A stretch of DNA of 5,223 nt from JBJKPP01 sp046706145 (GCA_046706145.1 JBJKPP010000294.1:1-5223); one strand, 5' to 3'; counted from the stretch's first letter, positions 1 through 5,223 are shown. Numbers and translations: made by a program. The notes: generated from the letters alone by a model not told the origin.

Positions 1-2
1 CG

Positions 3-881
3 GAAAAACTCAGCGTAAAATCTGCTTTCCCTAAGTTATATGAACTCGAAGAAAAGTATGGTGGATTAATTGTGGGAACTATTAGAAGTATGAGAGAAAG
101 AAAAAAGCGGGTTGAAAAGTCAAAACAAAGTGCGAAGATGTTTTCCTTCAGAAACGGTATGCAAAGTTTACCTGCGGCCATTGCCGCTAAACTAGGCAGC
201 AAAGTTATTCTTCATTCGGAGGTCCATTCAGTTGAGAAGAACAACGGCAACTACAAAATCTTATACAACAATGCCGGCGCAGAAAGTGAAATAATATGTG
301 AAAAAATAATTTCTGCAGTACCCGCTTTTGCTGCATCAAAAATATTTTCTGCATTTGGAGAAGAATTAAGCAAGCATCTAAATGAAATTTATTATCCTCC
401 TGTTTTTGTACTGCTTCTTGGTTATAAAAAAGAAAATATAAAGCAACCACTTGATGGTTTTGGCTTCTTAATTCCTTCTAAAGAAAAAAAATCCTTTTTG
501 GGCGCAATTTGGAATTCCGTAATTTTTCCAAATAGAGCAAAGGAAGATGAAGCATCTTTTACCCTATTCATCGGTGGCTCAAGAAATCCAGAGATTGGTA
601 AATACGATAAAGACGTTGTTATAAAAAAAGCAAGAAGTGAATTTGAAGAAATAATGAAAATAAACGGAGAGCCTATTTTCGTATCGTACAAATTTTGGGA
701 TCGTGCAATTCCACAGTATAACATCGGATATATTGAACATGAAAGATATTTTGAAGAGTTCGAAAAGAAGAATCCGGGAGTTATACTCGGCGGTAATTAT
801 TTTGGTGGAATTTCGGTCGGAGACTGTATAAAAAACTCAGCAAAAATCGCTGATGCAATTTTTGCAATGAATAATAGATAA
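3..881 (+). CDS. hemY: Protoporphyrinogen oxidase HemY, C-terminal part (5' end outside the window)
   Basis: This FAD-dependent flavoenzyme of late heme synthesis oxidises protoporphyrinogen IX to protoporphyrin IX with oxygen; in coproporphyrin-dependent lineages homologues act on coproporphyrinogen III, and the sequence alone does not settle which. The frame is open to the left edge, so the gene is cut. About 292 residues remain of a family usually near 450-470, and the N-terminal FAD-binding GxGxxG is missing. The GTG at 72 is not the start, because the 23 codons before it (including SAFPKLYELEEKYGGLI) read as family sequence. Visible marks are MFSFRNGMQSL at fragment residues 46-56, typical of the family, and the C-terminal FAD-contacting stretch LGGNYFGGISVGDC near residues 262-275. 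No transmembrane segment is evident in this part. The stop lies within the AT-rich left edge of the next gene's cassette, and hemB follows 460 bp downstream. Family assignment is firm; substrate is inferred. Confidence 0.93.
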   Translation, partial: EKLSVKSAFPKLYELEEKYGGLIVGTIRSMRERKKRVEKSKQSAKMFSFRNGMQSLPAAIAAKLGSKVILHSEVHSVEKNNGNYKILYNNAGAESEIICEKIISAVPAFAASKIFSAFGEELSKHLNEIYYPPVFVLLLGYKKENIKQPLDGFGFLIPSKEKKSFLGAIWNSVIFPNRAKEDEASFTLFIGGSRNPEIGKYDKDVVIKKARSEFEEIMKINGEPIFVSYKFWDRAIPQYNIGYIEHERYFEEFEKKNPGVILGGNYFGGISVGDCIKNSAKIADAIFAMNNR

Positions 882-890
882 TTAACAATT
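880..890. repeat. Left arm of 11-bp inverted repeat flanking the four-helix-bundle gene
   Basis: AATTAACAATT here is the exact reverse complement of AATTGTTAATT at 1314-1324. The left arm overlaps the last two bases of the hemY stop codon (879-881). Past the arm, 4 of the next 6 bases also match the reverse complement of the other side. An 11-base match in such AT-rich DNA is suggestive rather than conclusive, but its position around a foreign-looking gene adds weight. Confidence 0.55.
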
Positions 891-911
891 AAAAATGGAC
901 GTAGGATAAAA

Positions 912-1274
912 ATGCATAGACTTGACAATCCAATAACTGAAAAGAGTTTTGATTTCTCTGTACGTATAGTAAACTGTTATAAACACTTGATAAAAAATGA
1001 CAAACATTTAAATTCCTTATATAATCAATTGCTAAAATCCGGCACTTCTATTGGGGCTAATATTGCTGAATCTCAAGCTGCTGCTAGCAAAACGGATTTT
1101 CGAAATAAATTAAGGATAAGTCTTAAAGAATCTTATGAAACCGAATACTGGTTGAAGCTATTTTTCGCAACGGAAGTCCTTAATCAAGATGAATATGAAA
1201 GTTTGAAGAGTGATTGTATTGAAATAATAAAACTTCTCACCACCATTATAAAAAACACAAATATAGAAAGTTGA
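912..1274 (+). CDS. Four-helix-bundle protein, S23 / 23S rRNA intervening-sequence protein family
   Basis: This is a 120-residue all-helical protein of the family first found in intervening sequences of 23S rRNA genes (Leptospira, Coxiella) and related in fold to the Avd accessory protein of diversity-generating retroelements. Stand-alone copies like this one have no established function. The family signature is clear: SGTSIGANIAESQ at residues 43-55, then AAASKTDF (56-63) and the third-helix stretch KESYETEYWLKL (72-83). The length is normal for the family. The ATG at 912 has AGGA (903-906) five bases upstream. The gene sits between hemY and hemB, has no metabolic link to either, and is framed by AT-rich repeats with an 11-bp inverted match. 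I infer it arrived as a small cassette. There is no reverse transcriptase or variable repeat in the window, so a diversity-generating system is not supported here. Family call is firm; function unknown. Confidence 0.9.
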   Translation: MHRLDNPITEKSFDFSVRIVNCYKHLIKNDKHLNSLYNQLLKSGTSIGANIAESQAAASKTDFRNKLRISLKESYETEYWLKLFFATEVLNQDEYESLKSDCIEIIKLLTTIIKNTNIES

Positions 1275-1325
1275 AATTAATTCTTAACTATTCATTGTTA
1301 ATTAATAATTATAAATTGTTAATTT
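1275..1325. repeat. AT-only repeat block after the four-helix-bundle gene
   Basis: Directly after the TGA stop (1272-1274) come 51 bases made almost only of A and T. They contain ATTGTTAATT twice, at 1294-1303 and 1315-1324 (21-bp period), together with TTAATTCTTAA at 1278-1288 and AATTAATAATTATAA at 1301-1315. The block ends sharply where the hemB leader (GCGAACGGAGTGAGC) begins. From memory, similar TTAATTGTTAATT strings accompany four-helix-bundle genes in other Bacteroidota and Ignavibacteria; that recollection was not checked. Confidence 0.55.
1314..1324. repeat. Right arm of 11-bp inverted repeat flanking the four-helix-bundle gene
   Basis: AATTGTTAATT is the perfect reverse complement of 880-890. 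A second copy of the core, ATTGTTAATTA at 1294-1304, is also an 11-base reverse complement of 879-889, so the right side carries two candidate partner arms. The outer right arm ends 17 bp before the hemB ATG, leaving the hemB ribosome-binding site outside the putative cassette. Confidence 0.5.
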
Positions 1326-1331
1326 GCGAAC

Positions 1332-1335
1332 GGAG
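1332..1335 (+). promoter_or_regulatory. Ribosome-binding site of hemB
   Basis: GGAG lies six bases upstream of the ATG at 1342, inside GCGAACGGAGTGAGC. It supports this start over later ATG codons. It lies just beyond the AT-rich repeat block, so translation signals of hemB remain intact whatever the origin of that block. Confidence 0.6.
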
Positions 1336-1341
1336 TGAGCA

Positions 1342-2319
1342 ATGGCCAACTATCCAACTAAAAGACTAAGAAGATTACGTTACAACCCACTTGTTCGGGA
1401 TATGGTACGGGAAACCGAATTATCAAAGAATGATTTTATCTATCCCCTTTTTGTGGTTCATGGAACAAATGTTAAAAACCCAATAAAATCTATGCCCGGC
1501 GTGTTTCAATTTTCTATAGATAATTTAGTAAAAGAATGTAAAGAAGTTGAGGAGCTTGGGATTCGTGCTGTAATTTTGTTTGGGATACCGGAACATAAAG
1601 ATGAGAAAGGTTCTGAAGCCTACGATCCCAATGGAATTATCCAAAAAGCGATTAAAGCAATCAAAAAAGACGTGAAGAATTTACTAATTGTTACAGACGT
1701 CTGTCTTTGCGAATACACTTCTCACGGACATTGCGGGTTGCTTAAAGGAGAAGAAATTCTAAACGACGAATCGGTAGAATTGCTGGTTAAAGAAGCGCTG
1801 TCTCATGTTAAAGCCGGCGCGGATATCGTTGCTCCATCAGATATGATGGATGGAAGAATCGGCGCAATAAGAAGCGGATTAGATAAAAACGGATTTGAAA
1901 AAACTCCAATAATGAGTTATGCCGCTAAATATTCATCTGGCTTTTACGGACCTTTCAGGGATGCGGCGGAATCAGCTCCTGCATTTGGCGATAGAAGGTC
2001 TCACCAAATGGATATTGCAAATGCCAATGAGGCGATGCGAGAAATTGAAGCCGACATTGACGAAGGTGCTGATATTATAATGGTTAAGCCAGCCGGCCAT
2101 TACTTAGATATAATTTATAGGGCGAAACAGAAATTCGGTATGCCAACTGCAGCCTACCAGGTAAGCGGTGAATACGCAATGATAAAAGCTGCTGGTCAAA
2201 ACGGCTGGATTGAAGAAGAACGAATCATGCTCGAAACCTTGACATCAATTAAAAGAGCGGGTGCCGATATGATTTTAACTTACTTTGCTAAAGATGTTGC
2301 AAGATGGATTGAAAAATAA
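1342..2319 (+). CDS. hemB: Porphobilinogen synthase (delta-aminolevulinic acid dehydratase), zinc type
   Basis: This cytosolic TIM-barrel enzyme joins two 5-aminolevulinate molecules into porphobilinogen, the second common step of tetrapyrrole synthesis; the family usually forms octamers. At 325 residues the length is normal. The N-terminus (RLRRLRYNPLVRDMVRET, residues 8-25) is the standard family start. The active-site zinc ligands are present as Cys121, Cys123 and Cys131 in DVCLCEYTSHGHCG, so this is a zinc enzyme rather than the magnesium-only type that has Asp/Ala in this place. The two Schiff-base lysines are Lys196 (YAAKYSSGFYGPFRDAA) and Lys249 (IMVKPAGHYLD). GDRRSHQMD (residues 217-224 region) is the expected substrate-loop neighbourhood. 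It follows hemY on the same strand and was probably one transcript with it before, or despite, the intervening four-helix-bundle gene. Nothing is missing or broken. Confidence 0.98.
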   Translation: MANYPTKRLRRLRYNPLVRDMVRETELSKNDFIYPLFVVHGTNVKNPIKSMPGVFQFSIDNLVKECKEVEELGIRAVILFGIPEHKDEKGSEAYDPNGIIQKAIKAIKKDVKNLLIVTDVCLCEYTSHGHCGLLKGEEILNDESVELLVKEALSHVKAGADIVAPSDMMDGRIGAIRSGLDKNGFEKTPIMSYAAKYSSGFYGPFRDAAESAPAFGDRRSHQMDIANANEAMREIEADIDEGADIIMVKPAGHYLDIIYRAKQKFGMPTAAYQVSGEYAMIKAAGQNGWIEEERIMLETLTSIKRAGADMILTYFAKDVARWIEK

Positions 2320-2341
2320 CATCTAAAAATTGATTTTATTT

Positions 2342-2395
2342 TCGCGACTTGGCGCCCTTGCCTACCGGCAGGCAGGTTTGCGTGAGAACATTATT
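2342..2395. repeat. Composite intergenic repeat with GCCTACCGGCAGGC near-palindrome
   Basis: The spacer between hemB and the SDR gene contains a GC-rich island unlike the AT-rich DNA around it. Positions 2360-2373 (GCCTACCGGCAGGC) form a 14-base palindrome with one mismatched pair. The region can fold as CTTGCCT (2357-2363) against AGGCAGG (2370-2376), with one G-U pair and a six-base loop. Left and right of it, TCGCGACTTGGCGCCC and TTTGCGTGAGAACATT read as the two halves of a TTTGCG-type intergenic repeat that I recall as common in Bacteroidota-like genomes. The simplest reading is a short palindromic element placed inside an older repeat. No T-run follows, so it does not look like a standard terminator. 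Confidence 0.5.
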
Positions 2396-2411
2396 TGTTT
2401 ATTCATAAACC

Positions 2412-2415
2412 GGAG
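2412..2415 (+). promoter_or_regulatory. Ribosome-binding site of the SDR-like gene
   Basis: GGAG stands five bases before the ATG at 2421, in ACCGGAGAAAAC. The protein's nucleotide-binding strand begins at its second residue, so an earlier start is not needed and a later one would destroy the fold. Confidence 0.6.
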
Positions 2416-2420
2416 AAAAC

Positions 2421-3344
2421 ATGCAAACAATACTAGGTTCAAACGGAGTTATAGGTAAAGGACTTGCCGAATATCTTCCTAAATATACAGACAAAATAAG
2501 ATTGGTTAGCAGAAACCCCCTAAAGACAAATCCATCCGATGAAGTCTTTCCTGCTGATATAACAAATCCGGAACAAACATTAAAAGCTATTAAAGGTTCT
2601 GATGTTGTTTATCTTACTGTTGGACTTAAATACGATATAAATATTTGGAGAAAGTTCTGGCCAGTCATTATGAAAAATGTGATTGATGCATGTGAAAAGC
2701 ATAATTCAAAATTAGTCTTTTTCGACAACGTATATTCTTACGGCAAAGTGGATGGCTGGATGAAAGAAGATACCCCATACAATCCTGTAAGTGAAAAAGG
2801 GAAAGTTCGGGTCAAAATCGCAAATATGTTGATGGATGAAGTCAAAAATAAAAAACTAAAAGGAATAATTGTTAGGGCAGCAGATTTTTACGGGTTAAAT
2901 GCTATGAGCTTTGTAAATGCAACTGTGTTAGACAACTTCAAAGCAGGCAAAAAGGCAATGTGGCTTGTAAATGATAAAGTAAAACATTCCATGACTTATA
3001 TTACAGATGCAGCAAGGGCAACTGCAATTCTGGGAAACACGGAAGACGCTTACAATCAAATCTGGCATCTGCCTACAGATAAAAATGCTTTAACAGGAAA
3101 ACAGTTTATTGAGATGGCCGCGAAAGAATTCGGTGTCGAGCCAAAATATACTGTGTTGAAAAAATGGGTTCTTCTAATGGTGGGGATGTTTAATAAAATA
3201 ATAAAAGAAAGTAACGAGATGCTATACCAGAATGAATTCGATTATTTATTCGACAGCAGCAAATTTGACAAAAGATTCGATTTTAAAACAACCATCTACG
3301 AAGAGGGCATAAAAGAAACGGTCAAAGCAATGAAATCCAGTTAA
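2421..3344 (+). CDS. NAD(P)-binding epimerase/dehydratase-like protein (atypical extended SDR)
   Basis: This is a 307-residue Rossmann-fold protein of the NAD-dependent epimerase/dehydratase superfamily. The dinucleotide-binding motif is G6-S-N-G9-V-I-G12 right at the N-terminus. Arg31 at the end of the second strand (LVSRNP) hints at NADP(H), though this is inference. An acidic DIT follows the third strand (residues 46-48), and the fourth-strand region reads GSDVVYLTVG (59-68). The classical SDR catalytic residues appear changed: the usual Ser/Thr after strand five is in FFDNVYSYG (100-108), and the YxxxK site aligns best with K126-G-K-V-R130. The family therefore belongs to the atypical SDRs, for which substrate cannot be read from sequence. 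RAADFYG (152-158) and the C-terminal lid fit the superfamily. It is followed after 23 bp by a MmcQ/YjbR gene and probably shares its transcript. No link to heme synthesis is evident. Fold is certain, activity unknown. Confidence 0.85.
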   Translation: MQTILGSNGVIGKGLAEYLPKYTDKIRLVSRNPLKTNPSDEVFPADITNPEQTLKAIKGSDVVYLTVGLKYDINIWRKFWPVIMKNVIDACEKHNSKLVFFDNVYSYGKVDGWMKEDTPYNPVSEKGKVRVKIANMLMDEVKNKKLKGIIVRAADFYGLNAMSFVNATVLDNFKAGKKAMWLVNDKVKHSMTYITDAARATAILGNTEDAYNQIWHLPTDKNALTGKQFIEMAAKEFGVEPKYTVLKKWVLLMVGMFNKIIKESNEMLYQNEFDYLFDSSKFDKRFDFKTTIYEEGIKETVKAMKSS

Positions 3345-3367
3345 TATAATTTTGAGTAAGAAACACT

Positions 3368-3721
3368 ATGGACTTAGAAATAATTCGCGAACACTGTCTA
3401 AAGAAGAAGGGGGTATCCGAGGAATCACCTTTTGGTACAGGGAACCCCGTTTATAAAGTGCTTGGCAAAATCTTTTTGATTGCAAGCTTAACTCCTCCAT
3501 TAAGTATTAATTTGAAATGCGCACCCGAAAAAGCAATCGAACTTAGGGAAATATATCCAGAGGTAACCCCCGGATATCATATGAATAAAACTCATTGGAA
3601 CACTGTCAGGCTTGACGGCACCCTTCCGGACAAATTAATTTTGGGTTGGGTTGACCATTCATACGAACTTGCCGCAAGCAAACTAAAAAAAACGGAACGG
3701 GATATATTAAACAAATCTTAA
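3368..3721 (+). CDS. MmcQ/YjbR family protein
   Basis: This small cytosolic protein of 117 residues belongs to the MmcQ/YjbR family, which has a CyaY-like alpha/beta fold and is often annotated as DNA-binding on structural grounds; its true role is not established. Family marks are in order: PFG near residues 21-23 with VYKVLGKIF at 28-36, SINLKCAPEKA at 46-56, then PGYHMNKTHWNTVRLDG at 68-84 and HSYELAASKL at 97-106. The length is normal. The start at 3368 has only a weak upstream purine stretch (GAGTAAGAAA, 3354-3363), but the family's first helix (EIIREHCLKKKG) begins at residue 4, which supports it. The gene begins 23 bp after the SDR-like gene on the same strand, so an operon of the two is likely. 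Nothing in the sequence indicates a shared pathway. Confidence 0.88.
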   Translation: MDLEIIREHCLKKKGVSEESPFGTGNPVYKVLGKIFLIASLTPPLSINLKCAPEKAIELREIYPEVTPGYHMNKTHWNTVRLDGTLPDKLILGWVDHSYELAASKLKKTERDILNKS

Positions 3722-3756
3722 ATCGGTACAACTCCTATTTTAACATTTAGATTATA

Positions 3757-3771
3757 AATTCCTTTGGAATT
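3757..3771. repeat. Short inverted repeat AATTCC-TTT-GGAATT
   Basis: A perfect 6-bp stem with a three-base loop lies 36 bp after the MmcQ/YjbR stop codon. It is not followed by a run of T on the + strand, so it is at best a weak terminator; it could equally be chance in this AT-rich spacer. Confidence 0.3.
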
Positions 3772-3817
3772 CTTGTCCGACCTTAAATAAATTCCCTTAA
3801 AAATTGTGCGTAATAAA

Positions 3818-3832
3818 TCTCTCGCTGAGAGA
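3818..3832. promoter_or_regulatory. Hairpin TCTCTC-GCT-GAGAGA upstream of the DUF433 gene
   Basis: A perfect 6-bp inverted repeat with a three-base centre sits 60 bp before the DUF433 start. Antitoxin-like proteins often bind inverted repeats in their own promoters, so this is a candidate operator. It could also be a terminator stem for the upstream unit, although no T-run follows on the + strand. No convincing -35/-10 pair or Bacteroidota-type TAnnTTTG box was found between it and the gene. The rest of the 171-bp spacer shows nothing else I can support. Confidence 0.3.
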
Positions 3833-3892
3833 AGCAATTGAAAAATAATTTATAGTTTCTTACCTTTAACTACAACAAAACTAGGTTTCAAG

Positions 3893-4129
3893 ATGAAAGA
3901 TGTTTTTGACTATAAAGCTATTATAACCTTTGACCCTGGCAAAAGGGGTGGAAAACCATGTATAAGAAACATGCGAATCACTGTTTACGACATACTAAAT
4001 TGGTTAGCTTCCGGCATGACTAAAGAAGAGATATTAGAAGACTATCCGGAACTCACGGAAAATGACATACGAGCATCTCTTTACTACGCAGCGGAGCGTG
4101 AGAATAGACTCACAATTTCTGCATTATGA
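3893..4129 (+). CDS. DUF433 family antitoxin-like protein
   Basis: This 78-residue protein belongs to the DUF433 family, small helix-turn-helix-like proteins usually encoded just upstream of a PIN-like partner and regarded as putative antitoxins. The family pattern is complete: an N-terminal ITFDPGKRGGKPCIRNMRIT (residues 10-30 region), VYDILNWLASGMTKEEILEDYP (31-52) forming the predicted helical DNA-binding part, and LTENDIRASLYYAAERE (54-70) as the last helix. The ATG at 3893 has a weak TAGG eight bases upstream. Its last codons overlap the start of the DUF5615 gene by ATGA (4126-4129), the usual sign of translational coupling. By analogy with type II toxin-antitoxin pairs I infer that it binds and restrains the downstream protein and may repress its own promoter; no neighbouring evidence in the window proves toxicity. 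Confidence 0.92.
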   Translation: MKDVFDYKAIITFDPGKRGGKPCIRNMRITVYDILNWLASGMTKEEILEDYPELTENDIRASLYYAAERENRLTISAL

Positions 4130-4458
4130 AGCTGCTTGTCGACCAAAATCTATCCTTGAAATTAGTAAACAAGCTACAAACTGATTTTCCTTTTTCTGTT
4201 CATGTAAAGGATGTTAATTTACAAGAGTCATCGGACATGGACATATGGAATTACGCAAAAGAAAACAACTATGCTATAGTGACACAAGACGCGGATTTTT
4301 ATGACATTGCTTTGTTGAAGGGTCCTCCACCTCAAATTATTTGGATTCGCGCAGGAAATAAGTCCACAGACTTTTTGACTAAACTTCTTAAGAAAAACGT
4401 TACTGCTATCAAATCATTTCTGAAAGACAAACAAAGAATTTGCTTGGAAATACTTTAG
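4126..4458 (+). CDS. DUF5615 PIN-like protein, putative toxin/ribonuclease partner of DUF433
   Basis: This 110-residue protein has the DUF5615 PIN-like fold, related to PIN and Mut7-C nucleases that cut RNA using clustered acidic residues and a metal ion. Candidate active-site residues are all present: Asp6 in LLVDQNLS, Asp37 and Asp39 in SSDMDIWNYA, and Asp55/Asp57 in IVTQDADF. The following PPPQIIWIRAGN (67-78) is the normal fourth-strand region. The length is typical and nothing is truncated. The start codon overlaps the DUF433 stop (ATGA), so expression is coupled to the putative antitoxin. Because the acidic set is intact I infer a potentially active ribonuclease, yet toxicity of DUF5615 proteins is not generally proven. 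A ubiquitin-like/Mut7-C protein of related fold begins 17 bp downstream. Confidence 0.92.
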   Translation: MKLLVDQNLSLKLVNKLQTDFPFSVHVKDVNLQESSDMDIWNYAKENNYAIVTQDADFYDIALLKGPPPQIIWIRAGNKSTDFLTKLLKKNVTAIKSFLKDKQRICLEIL

Positions 4459-4475
4459 TGCAAATCATTTAGAAA

Positions 4476-5223
4476 ATGAAAACCGCATTCTTCCGTTTCT
4501 ATGAAGAATTAAACGACTTCCTTCCTGTAGATAAAAAGAAGACAAGATTTGAACACAAATTCATCGCCCGGGCTTCTGTTAAAGACACGGTTGAATCAAT
4601 TGGTGTTCCACATATTGAAATAGATTTAATCCTTGTTAATGGCAAGTCTGTTGATTTTTCCTATCTCGTGAATGAAGGCGATGACATAAGCGTCTATCCT
4701 GTTTTTGAAGCTCTCGATATTTCCGAAGTGCAGCATTTAAGACCAAAGCCGCTGCGAAATGTAAAGTTTATAGTTGATGTTCAACTGGGAAATCTTTCCA
4801 AATATATGAGAATGCTTGGCTTTGACGCTGTTTACAAAACCAGTTACAGCGAAGATGAAATTATAAATATCTCCCTCAAAGAAAAAAGAACAATTCTGAC
4901 AAAAAACAGGGAACTTTTGAAGAGGAATGAAGTTACACATGGCTACTGGGTAAGAAAGAAGGAAATAAGACAGCAAATTGACGAAATAATAAATCGTTTT
5001 GATTTAAGAAATGAAATAAATGAACTCACACGCTGTATGGAATGTAACACTTTTCTGGAAAAAGTTGAGAAAGAAAAAGTAATCAACCGTCTTCCAGAAA
5101 AAGTTAAACAATACCAACAAGAATTTTACTATTGTCAAAATTGTGATAAAATATACTGGAAAGGCTCTCATTACCAAAGAATGGTGGAAACAATAAAAAA
5201 TATTAAACACGAGTCGGGGGAGT
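4476..5223 (+). CDS. Ubiquitin-like domain / Mut7-C PIN-like / zinc-ribbon protein (3' end just outside the window)
   Basis: The frame is open to the right edge, giving 249 residues of a family typically about that long, so only the last few codons are probably missing. The start is well fixed: an in-frame TAG lies two codons upstream (4470-4472) of the ATG at 4476, though no strong ribosome-binding site is visible. Domains in order: a ubiquitin-like (Mut7-C_ub) domain at residues 3-78, from FFRFYEELNDFL to GDDISVYPVFE; the Mut7-C PIN-like domain at about 97-175, with Asp101 in FIVDVQLGNLSKYMRMLGFD and Asp127 in SEDEI; and a zinc ribbon with Cys187, Cys190, Cys220 and Cys223. Mut7-C domains are predicted RNases, named from the C-terminus of the exonuclease Mut-7. 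The motif usually read as TRDR is TKNR here (142-145), so one expected acidic residue is Asn144. It follows the DUF433/DUF5615 pair by 17 bp and probably shares its transcript. Substrate is unknown. Confidence 0.9.
   Translation, partial: MKTAFFRFYEELNDFLPVDKKKTRFEHKFIARASVKDTVESIGVPHIEIDLILVNGKSVDFSYLVNEGDDISVYPVFEALDISEVQHLRPKPLRNVKFIVDVQLGNLSKYMRMLGFDAVYKTSYSEDEIINISLKEKRTILTKNRELLKRNEVTHGYWVRKKEIRQQIDEIINRFDLRNEINELTRCMECNTFLEKVEKEKVINRLPEKVKQYQQEFYYCQNCDKIYWKGSHYQRMVETIKNIKHESGE

Noticed and set aside
72..74. GTG at 72 as the hemY start
   Set aside because: The frame continues open to the left edge and the preceding residues (SAFPKLYELEEKYGG) are family sequence, so the gene is simply cut by the window.
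205..724. Minus-strand open frames of 81 and 100 codons inside hemY
   Set aside because: They lie wholly within the well-supported hemY frame, have low-complexity translations and match no family I recognise.
912..1274. Avd protein of a diversity-generating retroelement
   Set aside because: The fold is related, but there is no reverse transcriptase, template/variable repeat pair or target gene in the window.
1275..1341. Promoter for hemB in the AT-rich block
   Set aside because: Many TATAAT-like strings exist in AT-only DNA; none has a well-spaced partner, and TTAATTTG at 1319-1326 is only a near miss to the TAnnTTTG box and too close to the start.
2320..2340. Rho-independent terminator after hemB
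   Set aside because: AAAA-TTGA-TTTT gives only a four-pair A/T stem, too weak to support.
4737..5210. Minus-strand open frames of 79 and 68 codons near the right end
   Set aside because: They are antisense to the ubiquitin-like/Mut7-C gene, whose domains and cysteine pairs are clear on the + strand.
5215..5223. GGGGGAG as a ribosome-binding site for a gene beyond the right edge
   Set aside because: It lies inside the still-open Mut7-C frame and the following start codon, if any, is outside the window.

Overview
The window is AT-rich and probably comes from a Bacteroidota/Chlorobi-group bacterium, perhaps an Ignavibacteria-like lineage. The reasons are the style of the HemY and HemB proteins, a four-helix-bundle (S23-type) gene flanked by TTAATTGTTAATT-like DNA, and a short TTTGCGTGAG-type intergenic repeat of a kind I recall from that group. 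This placement is inference from composition and recalled family resemblance; no search was run. All eight supported genes lie on the + strand, and no gene-free stretch exceeds 300 bases.

Left part (1-2319), tetrapyrrole biosynthesis: the C-terminal two thirds of an oxygen-dependent protoporphyrinogen oxidase (hemY; its start lies left of the window) is followed by a complete zinc-type porphobilinogen synthase (hemB). Between them sits a small four-helix-bundle protein gene. An 11-bp perfect inverted repeat brackets it, overlapping the hemY stop codon on one side and ending 17 bp before the hemB start on the other. It looks like a small cassette inserted into a heme operon.

Middle part (2320-3892): a 101-bp spacer holds an apparently composite repeat, a GCCTACCGGCAGGC near-palindrome inside a TTTGCGTGAG-type element. 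It is followed by an atypical NAD(P)-binding SDR/epimerase-like protein and a MmcQ/YjbR-family protein, which look co-transcribed. A 171-bp spacer with two short hairpins separates them from the next unit.

Right part (3893-5223): a tight three-gene unit. A DUF433 antitoxin-like protein overlaps by ATGA a DUF5615 PIN-like protein, a pairing that resembles a type II toxin-antitoxin module. After 17 bp comes a ubiquitin-like/Mut7-C/zinc-ribbon protein that runs off the right edge. The last two genes both carry PIN-like nuclease folds, so two distant relatives stand in tandem. This unit and the four-helix-bundle cassette are the most interesting parts of the window.
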